Source: Neonectria sp. B-13
Taxonomy: Eukaryota > Ascomycota > Sordariomycetes > Hypocreales > Nectriaceae
Assembly (NCBI GenBank): GCA_002682825.1
Contig: NOKP01000039.1
Coordinates: forward strand, 186,001-250,000
Direction of reading: 5' to 3'
DNA length: 64,000 nt
Under the pieces are notes generated by a model that saw only the letters and a program-made list of their open reading frames with translations, was not told where the DNA came from and searched no databases. Numbering within the stretch: position 1 is the first letter of the stretch; each line of letters opens with the position of its first letter. Position numbers and translations under genes: made by a program. This document shows, piece after piece, positions 10,835 to 22,100 of this stretch.

Positions 10835-12179
10835 TCACTCTGATGTTTTTGTCTCCCACATGAGGTACTTGGCTTCGGCTATCGGAGGTCGAAGAACCAC
10901 GACCTCGTCACCACTGCCAGGAACGCTCTTTGAGAAGCAAGTTGCGCTCAGGGAGAACCATGCCGCCGATGGACAGGTGGCGACAGTGCAAACGAGCAAT
11001 CTGTGGAGCCAACTTGAAGAGATAAGGCCTTGCCAACTCAGTTTGCATACAGTCACAGTCCCCTCTGCCTCTCCTGGCGCCTGGTACCTCGAAAGATAGG
11101 GATCGATATTGTCCCCAGCTTCCACGCGAGGACTTCCAAGTCGAATAAGTGATAGCCACTCGTAGCACTCCGTTGCTGCCTCTTCGAGTGCGGGTCGATC
11201 GAGATTGGCAAGGATCTCAGAAGGCATATCCAGTGGCCCCTGAAGCGCGACAAGATCTCTGGTGATTCCTGGCGAGGAGGTGAAGGATGTGGGGAAATAT
11301 CTCTGCAAAGGGTCTGGGGAGGGTGCTGGAGGATATTAGAACTCTGTCGAGGAGCCGGATGCCTCGAGTTGAAGTAGGGACTTACTCGATTCGGCAACAT
11401 TGCAGAACAACCAGGTTACCGATTGCTTTAGGACATTTTTGCAAGCATAGATCAATCGATCGAACCCCCTCTTCCCACGTAGCATCGTCGAGCTTCTTAA
11501 GTCGAACGAAACCGCTAGAGTCGACGGTTAGTACAGTGGAAGTCATCTGAATCTCGGCGACAAACCCCAGCGCGGCCTCAACCCCCTCCCGCCCTTGGCG
11601 CCGTACGGCTTGCCCATGAGTCCAGCTCGTTCATAGGTTTCCTTGTCAAGATACATATTAAGGGTTCCTAGTTTCGGTTAAATCTTTGATATGAGTAGTC
11701 TGGCTCAGGTCCATACCTTCGTGTAGCGTGAAAAGGTTACCCGTTGTTGTCTTTCCCTCGGAAAGCATGATAACATTCCCTATTCGTGAACATCAGTAAT
11801 CAGGTTCCTCTACGGGCTGATGGTTCTCGTTGTAAGCACCCTTTTTGATATACTCAGTAAAGAACTCCCCTTCGAGGATGTCACCGAGTGTCATAGCCAC
11901 CTTGGAATACTTGGGTGAATGGCAAGTTTCAACGACCTTTTGATAAACCGACTCGTAAGCCTCTGCGGGCAAGATCAAATCCACCTGTGGCTAAATCAGA
12001 CCAGGGAATTTGAAAGAACATCGGAGATCTAAAACCTTGTGTATAAACTCTTGCGATCTGATGGCCGTCCACGGCTTGCCTTTTAGAGGCGCCTGTTTGG
12101 TGTCGACATGGCCCATGATGCCGTATGTGACAAAGCATTTCGGTGCCTGGTATATGGACGGCGCCGCTGCTGGAAACAT
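10835..12179 (-). CDS. RPP40: Ribonuclease P/MRP 40 kDa-type subunit (Rpp40)
   Basis: Six exons (12179-12036, 11984-11840, 11779-11717, 11667-11566, 11514-11386, 11325-10835) join to 357 aa. I identify it from the Rpp40 pattern: YQAPKCFVTYGIMGH near the start, DLILPAEAYE, the GDILEGEFFTEYIKKG block, MYLDKETYERAGL, GKRGFDRLIYACKN, then LGSPRV and DPYLSRYQ near the C-terminus. RNase P trims the 5' leader of precursor tRNAs. Rpp40 is a protein subunit of the nuclear enzyme. All introns are 49-61 nt. One has a perfect TACTAAC branch (11533-11527). The first donor is the weak GTTTTA. Trained gene finders could easily miss these small exons. The gene is divergent from TRM11. Confidence 0.9.
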
Positions 12180-12650
12180 TTTCTGGAATATCCGAAGCAA
12201 GATACAGCAGAACGGAGTATGGCAGAGAAATATTGGAATTATGACCAGTTGTTTCAGAGGATTATGGTGAATCCTGGAGCCCGTATTTATTGGTCAGTTG
12301 TAGTTCAAAGGACGGCGTAGAAAATCAGCTTTCTCTCGCGGGCCGGGGTTTCATCGGCGAATTTTTTACACCCACGAGCAAACTTCCTTTCGAGAGGGTT
12401 TCTCTGCATCCACTCAAACCGCAAAACTTGCAACTGCCATCCACAACCTTAATGGAGTGTAAATCTGTTCTCCCTTTTAGATTCTCTCAAAGAAGGACTG
12501 TGCAGTTCATATGAGGAGTGGGACGAGTCGGTCTTCTCATTTTATGGAGTCGTTTTGAGGTTGATTACTGCCCCTCCCCCACCTTCACTTCTCGTGTGAA
12601 TTGATCGTGCGCCTTCAAATCAACTATACTGTGGAGAGGAGTCGCGCAAC
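12180..12650. promoter_or_regulatory. Shared promoter region of RPP40 and TRM11
   Basis: 471 bp between two divergent start codons of tRNA-maturation genes. No specific element is recognised. The arrangement would allow co-regulation. Confidence 0.5.
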
Positions 12651-14143
12651 ATGAACTTCCTCATCAAATTTGCACAGGTCCACGAGTCCTTTCGACTCCC
12701 CGAAATCGAGGCACTGGCGATCGTTCAGGGTGTGGACTTGAAAGTTTTGAGCTATAGCCTAGATGTACGTCTGCCCAAATAGGTACCCGATCCCCAGTCT
12801 CACCATCAATAGTCTCCATTTTGTATTGTGCAACTACCCTCAACCGATGCGGCAAAGCGTCTGATCCAGAGGTCGATTCTGGCTCAGTCTATTCATGAGC
12901 TCTGGGGCACCGGAACGACACTGGAGGAAGTACACGAAGTCGTGAAGCAAGGAACACCGCACCTCTGGGAGCTATACAAGACATGCTCCTTCAAATTTGC
13001 CGTGGAGCCATATCAAGGAACCCGCTCCAACACCAAGAGGGTTAAGCTCATAAACTCTTTCCGGTTTTTAGGCTTCGAAGGGCCGATCAAAATGTCGAAC
13101 CCAGACGAGACCTTCTCCATTTTCGAGGCGTGGCCCTTTGACAGCGTTCCTCTTGGGATTCCTAATCCTACAACTATCTACTTCGGCCGGTATCTGGCAA
13201 CCTCATCGCGAGACCTCATCATGAAGCTGGACTTGAAAAAGCGAGAATACATCTCCACCACGAGCATGGATTCAGAGCTCGCCTTGGTAACCGCCAACAT
13301 GGCCCTTGCCGCCCCCGGAAAGCTGTTTTATGACCCTTTTGTCGGGACAGGCTCGTTCCCCATTGCATGTGCCCAATTCGGAGCCATGTCATGGGGAAGT
13401 GATATTGACGGTCGAAGCATGCGAGGCGAGGGTGGAAAGAAGAGCTTACAAGGAAACTTCGAGCAGTACGGACTGGGGGCACGCCTCGGGGATGTGTTTT
13501 CCGCCGATTTGACGCATACCCCAATGCGAAAAGGCCGATGGTGGGATGGAATCGTTTCTGATCCCCCTTACGGGGTCCGAGAAGGACTGAGGGTACTAGG
13601 CTGCAAGGACCCTGAGAAGACCCCTTGGTTGATCGAGGCAGGCAGGACAAAAGGAAAGTCTGTAGCTTCTCACCATACTCTTAGCATGGATCCAAATACT
13701 GACGAAGACAGAAACCCGGATTACGTCCCTCCAAAGAAACCTTACAGCTTCCTAGCTATGCTTGACGACATCCTGGCATTTGCCTCTGAGACCTTGATCG
13801 ATGAGGGAAGACTGTCTTTTTGGATGCCTACGGCCAACGACGAAGAACAAGAGATTCCCGTGCCCAGGCACCCATGCCTGGATATTGTTTCCATCTGTGT
13901 ACAGCCATTCAACAAATGTAAGTCTCTCGCTTCTAGTTACTCCCTAATAAACCACTGGTAATGCTGACGTACATAGGGTCGAGGAGGTTGATAACCTATC
14001 GTCGTATGCCTGACGCACAGGTCTCGCCAGATGCGCTCATGGCCCACACAACTCGCAAGAAGCTCGAAACCAATGGGACAACGGCGGACGAACTCAATCC
14101 GTTTCGACGTGGATATTTCAAAAAGTTTGAGGCTGATGAATAA
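12651..14143 (+). CDS. TRM11: tRNA (guanosine-10-N2) methyltransferase catalytic subunit
   Basis: Exons 12651-12764, 12813-13917 and 13977-14143 join to 461 aa. With its partner Trm112 the enzyme methylates G10 in the D-arm of tRNAs. The N-terminal third corresponds to the substrate-binding (THUMP-like) region. The Rossmann methyltransferase part has the SAM-binding motif FYDPFVGTGSF (about 157-167) and the catalytic SDPPYG motif of amino-methyltransferases. The C-terminal exon encodes WSRRLITYRRM, conserved in the family. The first intron separates MNFLIKFAQVHE...YSLDV from SPFCIVQLPS. The protein has the usual length for Trm11. Confidence 0.96.
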
Positions 14144-14295
14144 ACGCATGTACAGGAAGGCCACCCCCTTGTCCATCAAATATTCTTGTGCTCCGCATAT
14201 AATAATCTTCGATCTCCACGACTCATGAACCACAATTCGCGTGCACTAGGACGTCATCATCAAGGGTCATATCCATACCGCCTCCCATCTATGTG

Positions 14296-14296
<1 letters not shown>

Positions 14297-14341
<45 letters not shown>
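14297..14341. repeat. (TG)22 dinucleotide microsatellite
   Basis: An uninterrupted run of 45 nt of alternating T and G, lying between the convergent 3' ends of TRM11 and GID4. Confidence 0.98.
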
Positions 14342-14343
<2 letters not shown>

Positions 14344-14463
14344 CAATGCCTTTCCAACTGAGCCCGGCCAAGTCGGATCAAATAAACTGCCATATCACTG
14401 ACTCCCAGTTGCCTGTTGCCCGCAGCTCCGAGCATGTGATGCAGAATGCGGGACGTTAAATCT

Positions 14464-15765
14464 TCATCGGAGTTCGGTTGCAGCGAAGCAACCCCGATCG
14501 GGCACATACTTCAGCTCCAATTGCTGAAACCTGAGGGGGGGAGGTTAGCATACAGTTATCCAATGTACCTATCGAGAACTCACTTTTCACTCTTGGAGTG
14601 GAAGTATATCCCACTAACTTCTCCCTTGATCTGGTTGAAGCATATATAGTAGAAACCTTCGAAGCTCGCCCCAGTTATGGTGCGCACTCGATGGTCGGGA
14701 ACCAGAAAATGCTCCTTCCACCTCATGAATATGTGTTCCCTTTGGGCACCGTCCCGGATGGTGATGGGGCCTTTGCGTGCCTGTTTCTGGAAGGGACGGA
14801 AAGCAGGGAACTTGGCCCAGTGACTCAAATCCACCTTGCTGTTTGCACCCCAGTTGTCATGTTCGGTGTAGAAGCTGTACTTGGTTCCGATAATCTCGCC
14901 TTCAAAGTATGTTGTGAGGGTCGGATGGTCTTCGGTCAGGCCTATATGGGATGTTAGCGCTGAGGATTCGGAGAATGGGCGTGGATGTGGCGACCTTGGA
15001 TGCGCAGGTATCCACAGAGGAAAGACTCCCGCATGTCCACGTGCTTGATCTCGACCTGGACGTCGTAGACCTGCCTCTCCGACTGCTGAGTTCCGTGGAA
15101 TCGGCTGCCTGCACGTAGGTACGACGACGGCGAGGAGGGGATGACCTGGAGCGGTTAAGTACTTGCGTCATGCAGGAGAGGTGCGATGGCTATGTGCTTA
15201 CCCTCATGCTGGAGTAGTCGGGTCCCATTGACGGGGACCAGAGCTCGTCCTCCTGCGCATCGACGTCGATTGCTTCCCATTCGCGGCTGGGCGAGGCTCT
15301 TCTCCTCGTGCTGGCACGCGGCAGGTTCTCCGACTCGGCAGCTGGTTGGGTGCTGTTTGAGGGCTCGCGGCTTAGCTGGCTGCCGATCTCGGCGTCTCGA
15401 CTCTTGACCAGGTCGGCCTCTGGCCCGCTGGGAGTGGGTGATGTGAGGGCGGTGGCGGTGGACTGGGGTCGGGGTGACATGGTGGTTGACCGTGAGGATG
15501 GTTCATCGGATGCCCGCCCTTCGTCCATGACGGCATCGTCAGGAGCTGGACCCTCGGGCGCACGCGCTGTGTCGACAACAGGAAGCGAGGCGCCATCGAT
15601 CGAGAGGGAGGGCACAGGCTGGACGCCCATGTCGGTATGATCTTGGACGGCATCGTGTGATTGTGATTGCCAGGTGGGATGCTGAACGTCGTCGGGGCAG
15701 GTCGAGAAGCTGTAAGACCGCGGCGACGACGGGTCGGGGGGTGGATTGGAGGCTGGAGTCGGCAT
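14464..15765 (-). CDS. GID4: GID/CTLH E3 ligase substrate receptor Gid4 (Vid24)
   Basis: Exons 15765-15202, 15145-14995, 14941-14584 and 14530-14464 join to 379 aa. Gid4 recruits substrates bearing Pro/N-degrons, including gluconeogenic enzymes, to the GID ubiquitin ligase. The first about 188 residues are Pro/Ser/Thr-rich and probably disordered. The Vid24 beta-barrel follows: GSRFHGTQQSERQVYDVQV, HVDMRESFLCGYL, LTEDHPTLTTYFEGEIIG, REHIFMRWKEHFLVPDH and GASFEGFYYICFNQ are all family signatures. The last exon supplies FQQLELKYVPDRGC. The start at 15765 is the first true ATG; the upstream extension of the frame has none. Confidence 0.95.
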
Positions 15766-16200
15766 CGCGTTGTGACGTGGAGTCGGGGGGAGTAGAGACC
15801 CGCGACAGAACAAAGTGATGAGATAGGGTTGTTGGAGAGAGAGATGGGGCGTCGGCTTCGGTTCCCCTTGGATAGGGCTGAAGCGATCGAAGTTTGGATG
15901 GCGGCCGGCCGTTGCTCGTTAGGGTCGCAGAAAGATGGAGGCTACGGGGGGGATTCACCACCGGTGGCGATCTCGGGACAGACGTATCATGGGGTTTTGG
16001 CTAAGGGTCCTAGGCGCATCAACTGGCCTTTAGGAAGCAAGACGAGTGCCCATTACTGGAGGCGAAGGCGAATAAGAAATAATAGTACAGGGCGAGGAAG
16101 CGAGGAGGCGAGCGAGCAAGAGAGCGAGATGGCCCAAATTGCAAATGGGTCGATGGCGAAAAGGGTCAAGTCGGTGATGATGGGCTGCTAGGTTTTCATG

Positions 16201-16245
16201 GGGAGACCTGGGAGACCTGGGAGACCTGGGAGACCTGGGAGACCT
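16201..16245. repeat. Tandem repeat, five perfect copies of a 9 bp unit
   Basis: GGGAGACCT is repeated five times without error. The unit length is a multiple of three, so on the minus strand it reads as repeated Gly-Leu-Pro, but no supported gene covers it. It lies about 440 bp upstream of the GID4 ATG. Confidence 0.97.
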
Positions 16246-16411
16246 ACTCCGTAGCCCGTACAACTCCCTGGCAGGCCTGGGAGAAGCATCCAAAGCCCTG
16301 ATTTGCTAGCGCCCGATGTAGCGTGGGTAACTTGGTCGGGATGGATGGTTGGGATGGGGATGTGGGTTAGATCCCAGGGTACCTTGGAAGCAAGCACATT
16401 CCAGCAGGAGG

Positions 16412-16425
16412 TCAAGGTACCTTGA
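16412..16425. repeat. 14 bp perfect palindrome around GGTACC
   Basis: TCAAGGTACCTTGA equals its own reverse complement. Further GGTACC or TACCTT sites occur nearby (about 16377, 16465, 16503 and 16605), so this is the best member of a local cluster. Confidence 0.9.
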
Positions 16426-17682
16426 TGTAAGGTAGGTACTAGTAGGTGGCATCACTGCGTACTGTACCTTACCTTTCGTGCGTTGGGCACTGCTTCGGCC
16501 GGGGTACCTGTGGACGCTTCGTCAACCGTACTAGGGAGCTGAGTTACCCGAGTCGGGCAGCCTTCCATCCATTGCCTGCCACTGCCTCCCGTCTCCATCT
16601 GCTAGTACCTTGGTAGATATGGAGCCCTGGACTCCTGGAAGCGTGCGTCGTTCTCCCCGGAAAGCGCCAAGTCACAGGGCAAATGCGGGCCAGCGGGAAC
16701 TTGAGGCACCTCACCTCAGTGACGGGACCCTCCCGTCCACTCTGGCACCCTTTGGGCGGCGCGGCCTTCTCAGGACCCCAGTTGCCCCAGCGCCCCCACT
16801 GGGCCATTGGAGGCTGGAGCATGGGGGCGGGAGGGAACCCGCCGGAGAGCTCTTGCACCTCGCGCCAGCGTGTTCCACGGGTGCTTTGACCCGACGCCTT
16901 TCCGTCCCATCAGGATCCAGGTTGGCATGATCCAGAATCAGACAATGTTACGGATGAGTACGGGCGTACGAAGTACTCGAGGTACGAATACCAAGGCAGG
17001 CCAGGGCGGACTCGGAAACCCCGCCACACGTCAGCGCAGCCAAGCAGCCCGTCTCAAACGCGACCAGACGGCGGCCCTGGCACTACCCCGTTGACCGACT
17101 TCGTGCGCACCAGTGGTGTGTGTGTACGTGCGTGAGCCTGCGTGAGGGAGCATGTCGGAGTGTGAGTTGTGCAAGTGTGTGTACGAGAGCAAAATCGGGT
17201 GTGGTCCGACCTTGAGTTGTCCATGCGACTGGCATCCAATCCCCACCAACTACTACTGCCTGTCGTACCATGGCAACATCCATGACTCTCATCTGAAAAT
17301 CTCCCAACTTCCCATGCACGCCATTCATGACTTTTCGTCGGGTGGTTCTGGGCAGCCGTGCCCGTTTCTAGTTGTTCAAACACACGCTTTCTCCGTCTTG
17401 TCATCCCGGGCTTCGCCTCTTGGCCGCACCCTTACACATGCGTGAGGCTTACATAGAGGGTGCCATATGTATAGGTATATGCAGACCACCGAGACCCTTT
17501 CACACCGTTCTTTACCAGCCATGTCATTATCTGTGAGAACTTGATGTACTTGCTGAATTTTTGCTCCTTCAGCCCTTAGCCCTTTATCCCAATGCTCTAT
17601 CATCCTCGTTTGGCCATAACAGGGTATCGATCGTCCACCCTCAACGCCCAGTCCCCAACCAGCTGTGCCCGCTCCTCCCCCT

Positions 17683-18454
17683 TTAGATAGGCTTGATCTT
17701 GAAGTGAAGGGCAATCAGGCTAAACACCAACGCCTTCAGGTCTTGTACAAGGTAGTAGAAAACTCGTAGGCCTTCAGGATCAGCCGACTCCGTCACATCG
17801 ACCAGGGAACCAATCTTGGCGGTCTGCTGTACTGTCAGTCTTCCCATTCACATATCATACTCAACCTGGCGTGACCGACCTCAAACGAAATGTGGTCGTT
17901 TCCAACCCGAATCTCCAGCTCCTGTCTGCCGTCCTTGTTCTTCTGCGGCCACTTGGAGTCGTCTTCCCTGGTTAGAGTTAGGAGGGTGTTGCGCAGGGGT
18001 CAGATGAGCTATCTGGCGTACTTTGTGATTTCGCTCGCCTTGATGATGCGCTTGATCTCGTCCACCACCACAGAGCTGACGCACACTATGTCTCCTTGTC
18101 AGTGACAGCCACCCCCGGGAACACAAGACTTTGCCTTACTCTCTTTGCGAATCAAACTATCGTTTCGGTAATTCGAATTGTTCGCGTATCTCGCCACGGC
18201 GCTGCGGCCGTCGCCGACGACGCGAAAGTCGAATTCTGACCATGGACTGAAGTGAGTGCATGGTCTCGATGACAACTGGAGGACTAGTTGTTGGGGTTCG
18301 AACCTAGGAATTCGTGGCCGAAGCGACCCATATGACCGGAACTGTTTGAAGATGGTAGTTAGCGGTTGGTCTCTGGGAGGAATAGCGACAAATGATCGCA
18401 ACTGCAGGCGCCGTACTAGTACCGGAGGTAGAAAGGCTCATTTGATGCAGACAT
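17683..18454 (-). CDS. mago: Exon junction complex core protein Mago nashi
   Basis: Six small exons (18454-18417, 18341-18304, 18235-18140, 18085-18022, 17967-17880, 17823-17683) join to 154 aa. Mago binds Y14 and locks eIF4A3 onto spliced mRNA. Family landmarks in order are [20 protein letters not shown], the [18 protein letters not shown] strand, [36 protein letters not shown], and a C-terminus with [16 protein letters not shown] and the final FKIKPI. Metazoan orthologs are about 146 aa, so the length fits. Five introns in 154 codons is dense. The acceptor of the last exon is a tandem CAGCAG, so a one-residue (Gln) variant is possible. The gene is divergent from SEC26. Confidence 0.95.
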
Positions 18455-19049
18455 ATCGGCGGCGGTGCGTAGGCGTCGTATCGAGCTCTGCAAAGGTCGT
18501 CAGGTCTGTCAACAAATCAAACTTCAAATCCTCAAAGCCCGCCGTCCGCGAGGCTGAAGAAGGCGGGACAGCAAGGTGAGAGCCGAAGAGCGCACGGACC
18601 AGGAAAGGCGGGGCATCCAGTTCGAAGCTCACCGCGTCGCCGCCCTCTGTGACCGTGGCCGTGGCGCCGTGCCAATGGTGCTCTCACGTGATAGGCATCG
18701 TTCGCTCGCTTAGTGCCACCTGTTCGACGTCCCGCTGGCAGGACAGATAGATCTCCTTGTAGCTGACGTTTCTCAACAGAGCTGGCTCAGAACAACCTTG
18801 GGACTCTGGCAATCTTGGCCGGCGATTGCGCGCTGCGATACTTCAACGGATGGAACTGGCGCATTTTTCAACTTGTCCTGTCCCCTGAAGCTGGAGCTCC
18901 AAGCACCCACGAACCCCTGAACCTCCCCACCGCCGACTCGACACTACCACCGATCCCACTCCCAACTCTCGTCCCCTTCGAGCCACGTCCCATCTACAAC
19001 ATCCTCCTCCACAACCACCTACGGCCAACCGCCGGCGATCCTGCCCAAC
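18455..19049. promoter_or_regulatory. Shared promoter region of mago and SEC26
   Basis: 595 bp between divergent start codons. The SEC26 side (about 18930-19045) is a CT-rich leader. No specific element is recognised. Confidence 0.5.
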
Positions 19050-22000
19050 ATGTCTGGCTATCTCGAGAACGCCTACAGTCTTGTCCACCAGGACAATGCT
19101 GCCGACATCCCCAGCCTCTCCGACCTGCGCACGCAGCTGGAGAAGGGTACCGACGAGACTAAGGTCGAGACCATGAAGCGCATCTTGACCATCATGCTCA
19201 ACGGAGACCCTATGCCCTCTCTGCTCATGCATATCATTCGATTCGTCATGCCCTCCAAGTTCAAGCCTCTCAAGAAGCTTCTATACTTTTACTACGAGAT
19301 CTGCCCGAAGCTCGATAGCACCGGCAAGCTGAAGCAGGAGATGATCCTGGTTTGGTACGGTTTCCCGCCCGCCATTATGCATGCGCCTTGTTGCACCACG
19401 CTGACCTTTTCGACACAGCAATGGCATCCGAAATGACCTCCAGCACCCCAACGAGTACATCCGAGGCAACACCCTACGCTTCCTTTGCAAATTGAGAGAG
19501 GCCGAGCTGATCGAACCCCTCCTGTCTTCGGCACGATCCTGCCTCGAGCATCGACACGCTTACGTCCGAAAGAATGCCGTCTTCGCCGTCTCTTCTATTT
19601 ACTTGCACTCTCCCTCTTTGATTCCGGATGCCTCAGAACTCATCTCTACCTTTTTGGATGGGGAGACCGATGCCACCTGCAAGAGGAATGCATTCGCTGC
19701 TTTAGCCAGCATCAACCATGACGCTGCTCTCGTCTACCTTAGCTCTGTCTTTGATGGTATTCCTAATGCAGAGGAGCTTCTGCAACTCGTCGAGCTTGAG
19801 TTTATCCGCAAGGATGCTGTCCAAAACTCCCAGAACAAGGTCTGTTTTCTATATGTGTTATCGATAGCGGACATCAACTGACGGAGATGATAGGCGCGTT
19901 ACCTGAGATTAATCTTTGACCTGCTTGAAGCTGGCGTATCAACGGTGGTCTACGAAGCTGCTTCATCACTCACTGCTCTGACAAACAACCCGGTCGCTGT
20001 CAAGGCCGCCGCTGCCAAATTCATTGAGCTTAGCATCAAGGAGGCGGACAACAACGTCAAGCTAATTGTGCTCGATCGGGTTGACCAGCTGCGCAAGAAG
20101 AACGTCGGTGTCTTGGACGATCTAACCATGGAGATTCTACGTGTGCTCTCTAGCACCGATATCGATGTACGGAGAAAGGCCCTTTCCCTTGCACTTGAAA
20201 TGGTCACGAGCAAGAATGTTGAGGAAGTCGTGCTCCTGCTTAAAAAGGAACTATCCAAGACCGTTGACCAGGAGTATGAGAAGAATGCCGAGTACCGGGC
20301 ACTCCTCATTCATTCCATTCACCAGTGCGCCATCAAGTTCTCTGAGGTTGCCGCCAGTGTGGTGGAGCTTCTCATGGACTTCATTGCCGACTTCAACAAC
20401 GCATCTGCCGTTGACGTGATCAACTTCGTCAAGGAGGTGGTCGAGAAGTTCCCTAACCTCCGAACGACCATCATTGGACGTCTCGTCTCTACGCTGGGCG
20501 AGGTCCGGGCTGGCAAGGTTTACCGAGGAATCATGTGGATTATCGGTGAATATTCGCTTGAGGAGAAGGATATTCGGGATGCGTGGAAAAGGATACGCGC
20601 TAGCTTGGGAGAGATGCCCATCCTCACTTCGGAACAGCGCCTCCTAGACTCCCACGATGGCGATGAGAAGCCCGAGGAGCATGTCAACGGAAACTCGAAG
20701 GCAGCAGCGCCTACCGGGTCGCGCAAGGTCCTCGCTGATGGCACCTACGCTACCGAGACTGCCCTCACCAGCCAATCTTCCGCAGCTGCCAAGTTGGAAG
20801 CCGTCAAGGCTGCCCAGAAGCCACCTCTGCGTCAACTCATTCTTGACGGTGACTACTATCTTGCTACCGTGCTGTCGTCGACCCTAGTCAAGCTTGTTAT
20901 GCGCCACGCCGAGATTTCATCTGACAAGGCGCGAACCAACGCACTGAGGGCCGAGGCCATGCTCATCATGATCTCCATCATCCGCGTTGGGCAATCACAG
21001 TTTGTCAAGGCCCCTATTGACGAGGACTCGGTCGACCGCATCATGTCCTGCGTGCGATCACTTGCAGAGTTCGAGGAGAAGAAGGGACTGGGGACCGTCT
21101 GGCTGGATGACACCCGTAAGGCTTTCCGTGCCATGGTCCAGGTCGAGGAGAAGAAGCGAGCCGCCAAAGAGGCCGTGGAAAAAGCGAAGACCGCCGTGCA
21201 GGTTGATGATGTTGTTCAAATTCGACAGCTTTCCAAGAAGAACGCTAGCGACGGATTGGATGAGATTGAGCAGGACCTGGAGAGGGCGACTGGCGGCGAA
21301 TCTACTGCTGAAGATCTATCTTCTAAGCTCAGCCGCGTGGTCCAACTGACTGGTTTCTCTGACCCCGTTTATGCTGAGGCATACGTCAAGGTTCACCAAT
21401 TCGATATTGTCCTCGATGTCCTTCTCGTTAACCAAACGACGGAGACGCTTCAGAACTTGTCAGTTGAGTTCGCGACCTTGGGTGACCTGAAGGTCGTTGA
21501 GCGCCCGACAACTCAGAACCTTGGCCCTCACGATTTCCACAATGTTCAATGCACAATCAAGGTTTCGTCAACCGATACCGGTGTCATCTTTGGAAATGTT
21601 GTGTATGACGGAGCCCACTCTACTGACACCAATGTGGTGATCCTCAATGATCTACACGTGGATATTATGGATTATATCCAGCCGGCCACCTGCACAGAGA
21701 CGCAATTCCGTACCATGTGGACTGAGTTCGAGTGGGAGAACAAGGTCAACATCAACTCCAAGGCGACGTCGCTGCGGGACTTCCTCGAACAACTAATGGC
21801 CTGCACAAATATGAACTGTCTAACGCCTGAGGCCAGTCTCAAGGGCGACTGCCAGTTCCTCAGCGCCAACCTATATGCCCGCAGTGTATTCGGTAAGTGG
21901 CTCCATCTCAGCCTAGTCGGCCCCGAGCCTTATATGCTAACTATAATGTAGGTGAGGATGCTCTTGCCAACCTAAGCATTGAGAAGGAGGGAGAAGACGG

Positions 22001-22100
22001 GCCTATCACCGGCTTCGTCCGGATAAGAAGCCGATCCCAAGGCCTGGCACTGAGCCTGGGCTCTTTGAAGGGCCTGAACAAGATTGGGTCAACGTCGTAA
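19050..22100 (+). CDS. SEC26: Coatomer subunit beta (beta-COP)
   Basis: Exons 19050-19354, 19419-19839, 19894-21892 and 21952-22100 join to 957 aa. Beta-COP belongs to the adaptor-like subcomplex of the COPI coat, which drives retrograde Golgi-to-ER transport. The N-terminal two thirds are an adaptin-type helical solenoid ([42 protein letters not shown]). A charged linker follows (about 545-670, Ala/Lys/Glu-rich). The C-terminal coatomer beta region and appendage contain [28 protein letters not shown] and [14 protein letters not shown]. The first intron splits the Cys codon of [11 protein letters not shown]. Family length is about 950-970. Confidence 0.97.

Larger units (their letters stand above)
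15766..17682. other. Intergenic upstream of GID4, no gene recognised
   Basis: About 1.9 kb between two minus-strand genes. It contains a 9 bp tandem repeat, a cluster of GGTACC palindromes and GT-rich stretches near 17110-17180. Frames of 60-106 codons exist on both strands, but they are compositionally biased and lack family signatures. Confidence 0.5.

Noticed and set aside
16201..16245. Collagen-like Gly-Leu-Pro repeat protein on the minus strand
   Set aside because: The repeat is translated only in a short random frame without a gene around it; it is a noncoding tandem repeat.
17152..17445. Cys-rich 97-codon frame starting MSECELCKC, possible small secreted protein
   Set aside because: No signal peptide, lies in GT-rich DNA, and cysteines stem from TGT/TGC in the repeat-like sequence.
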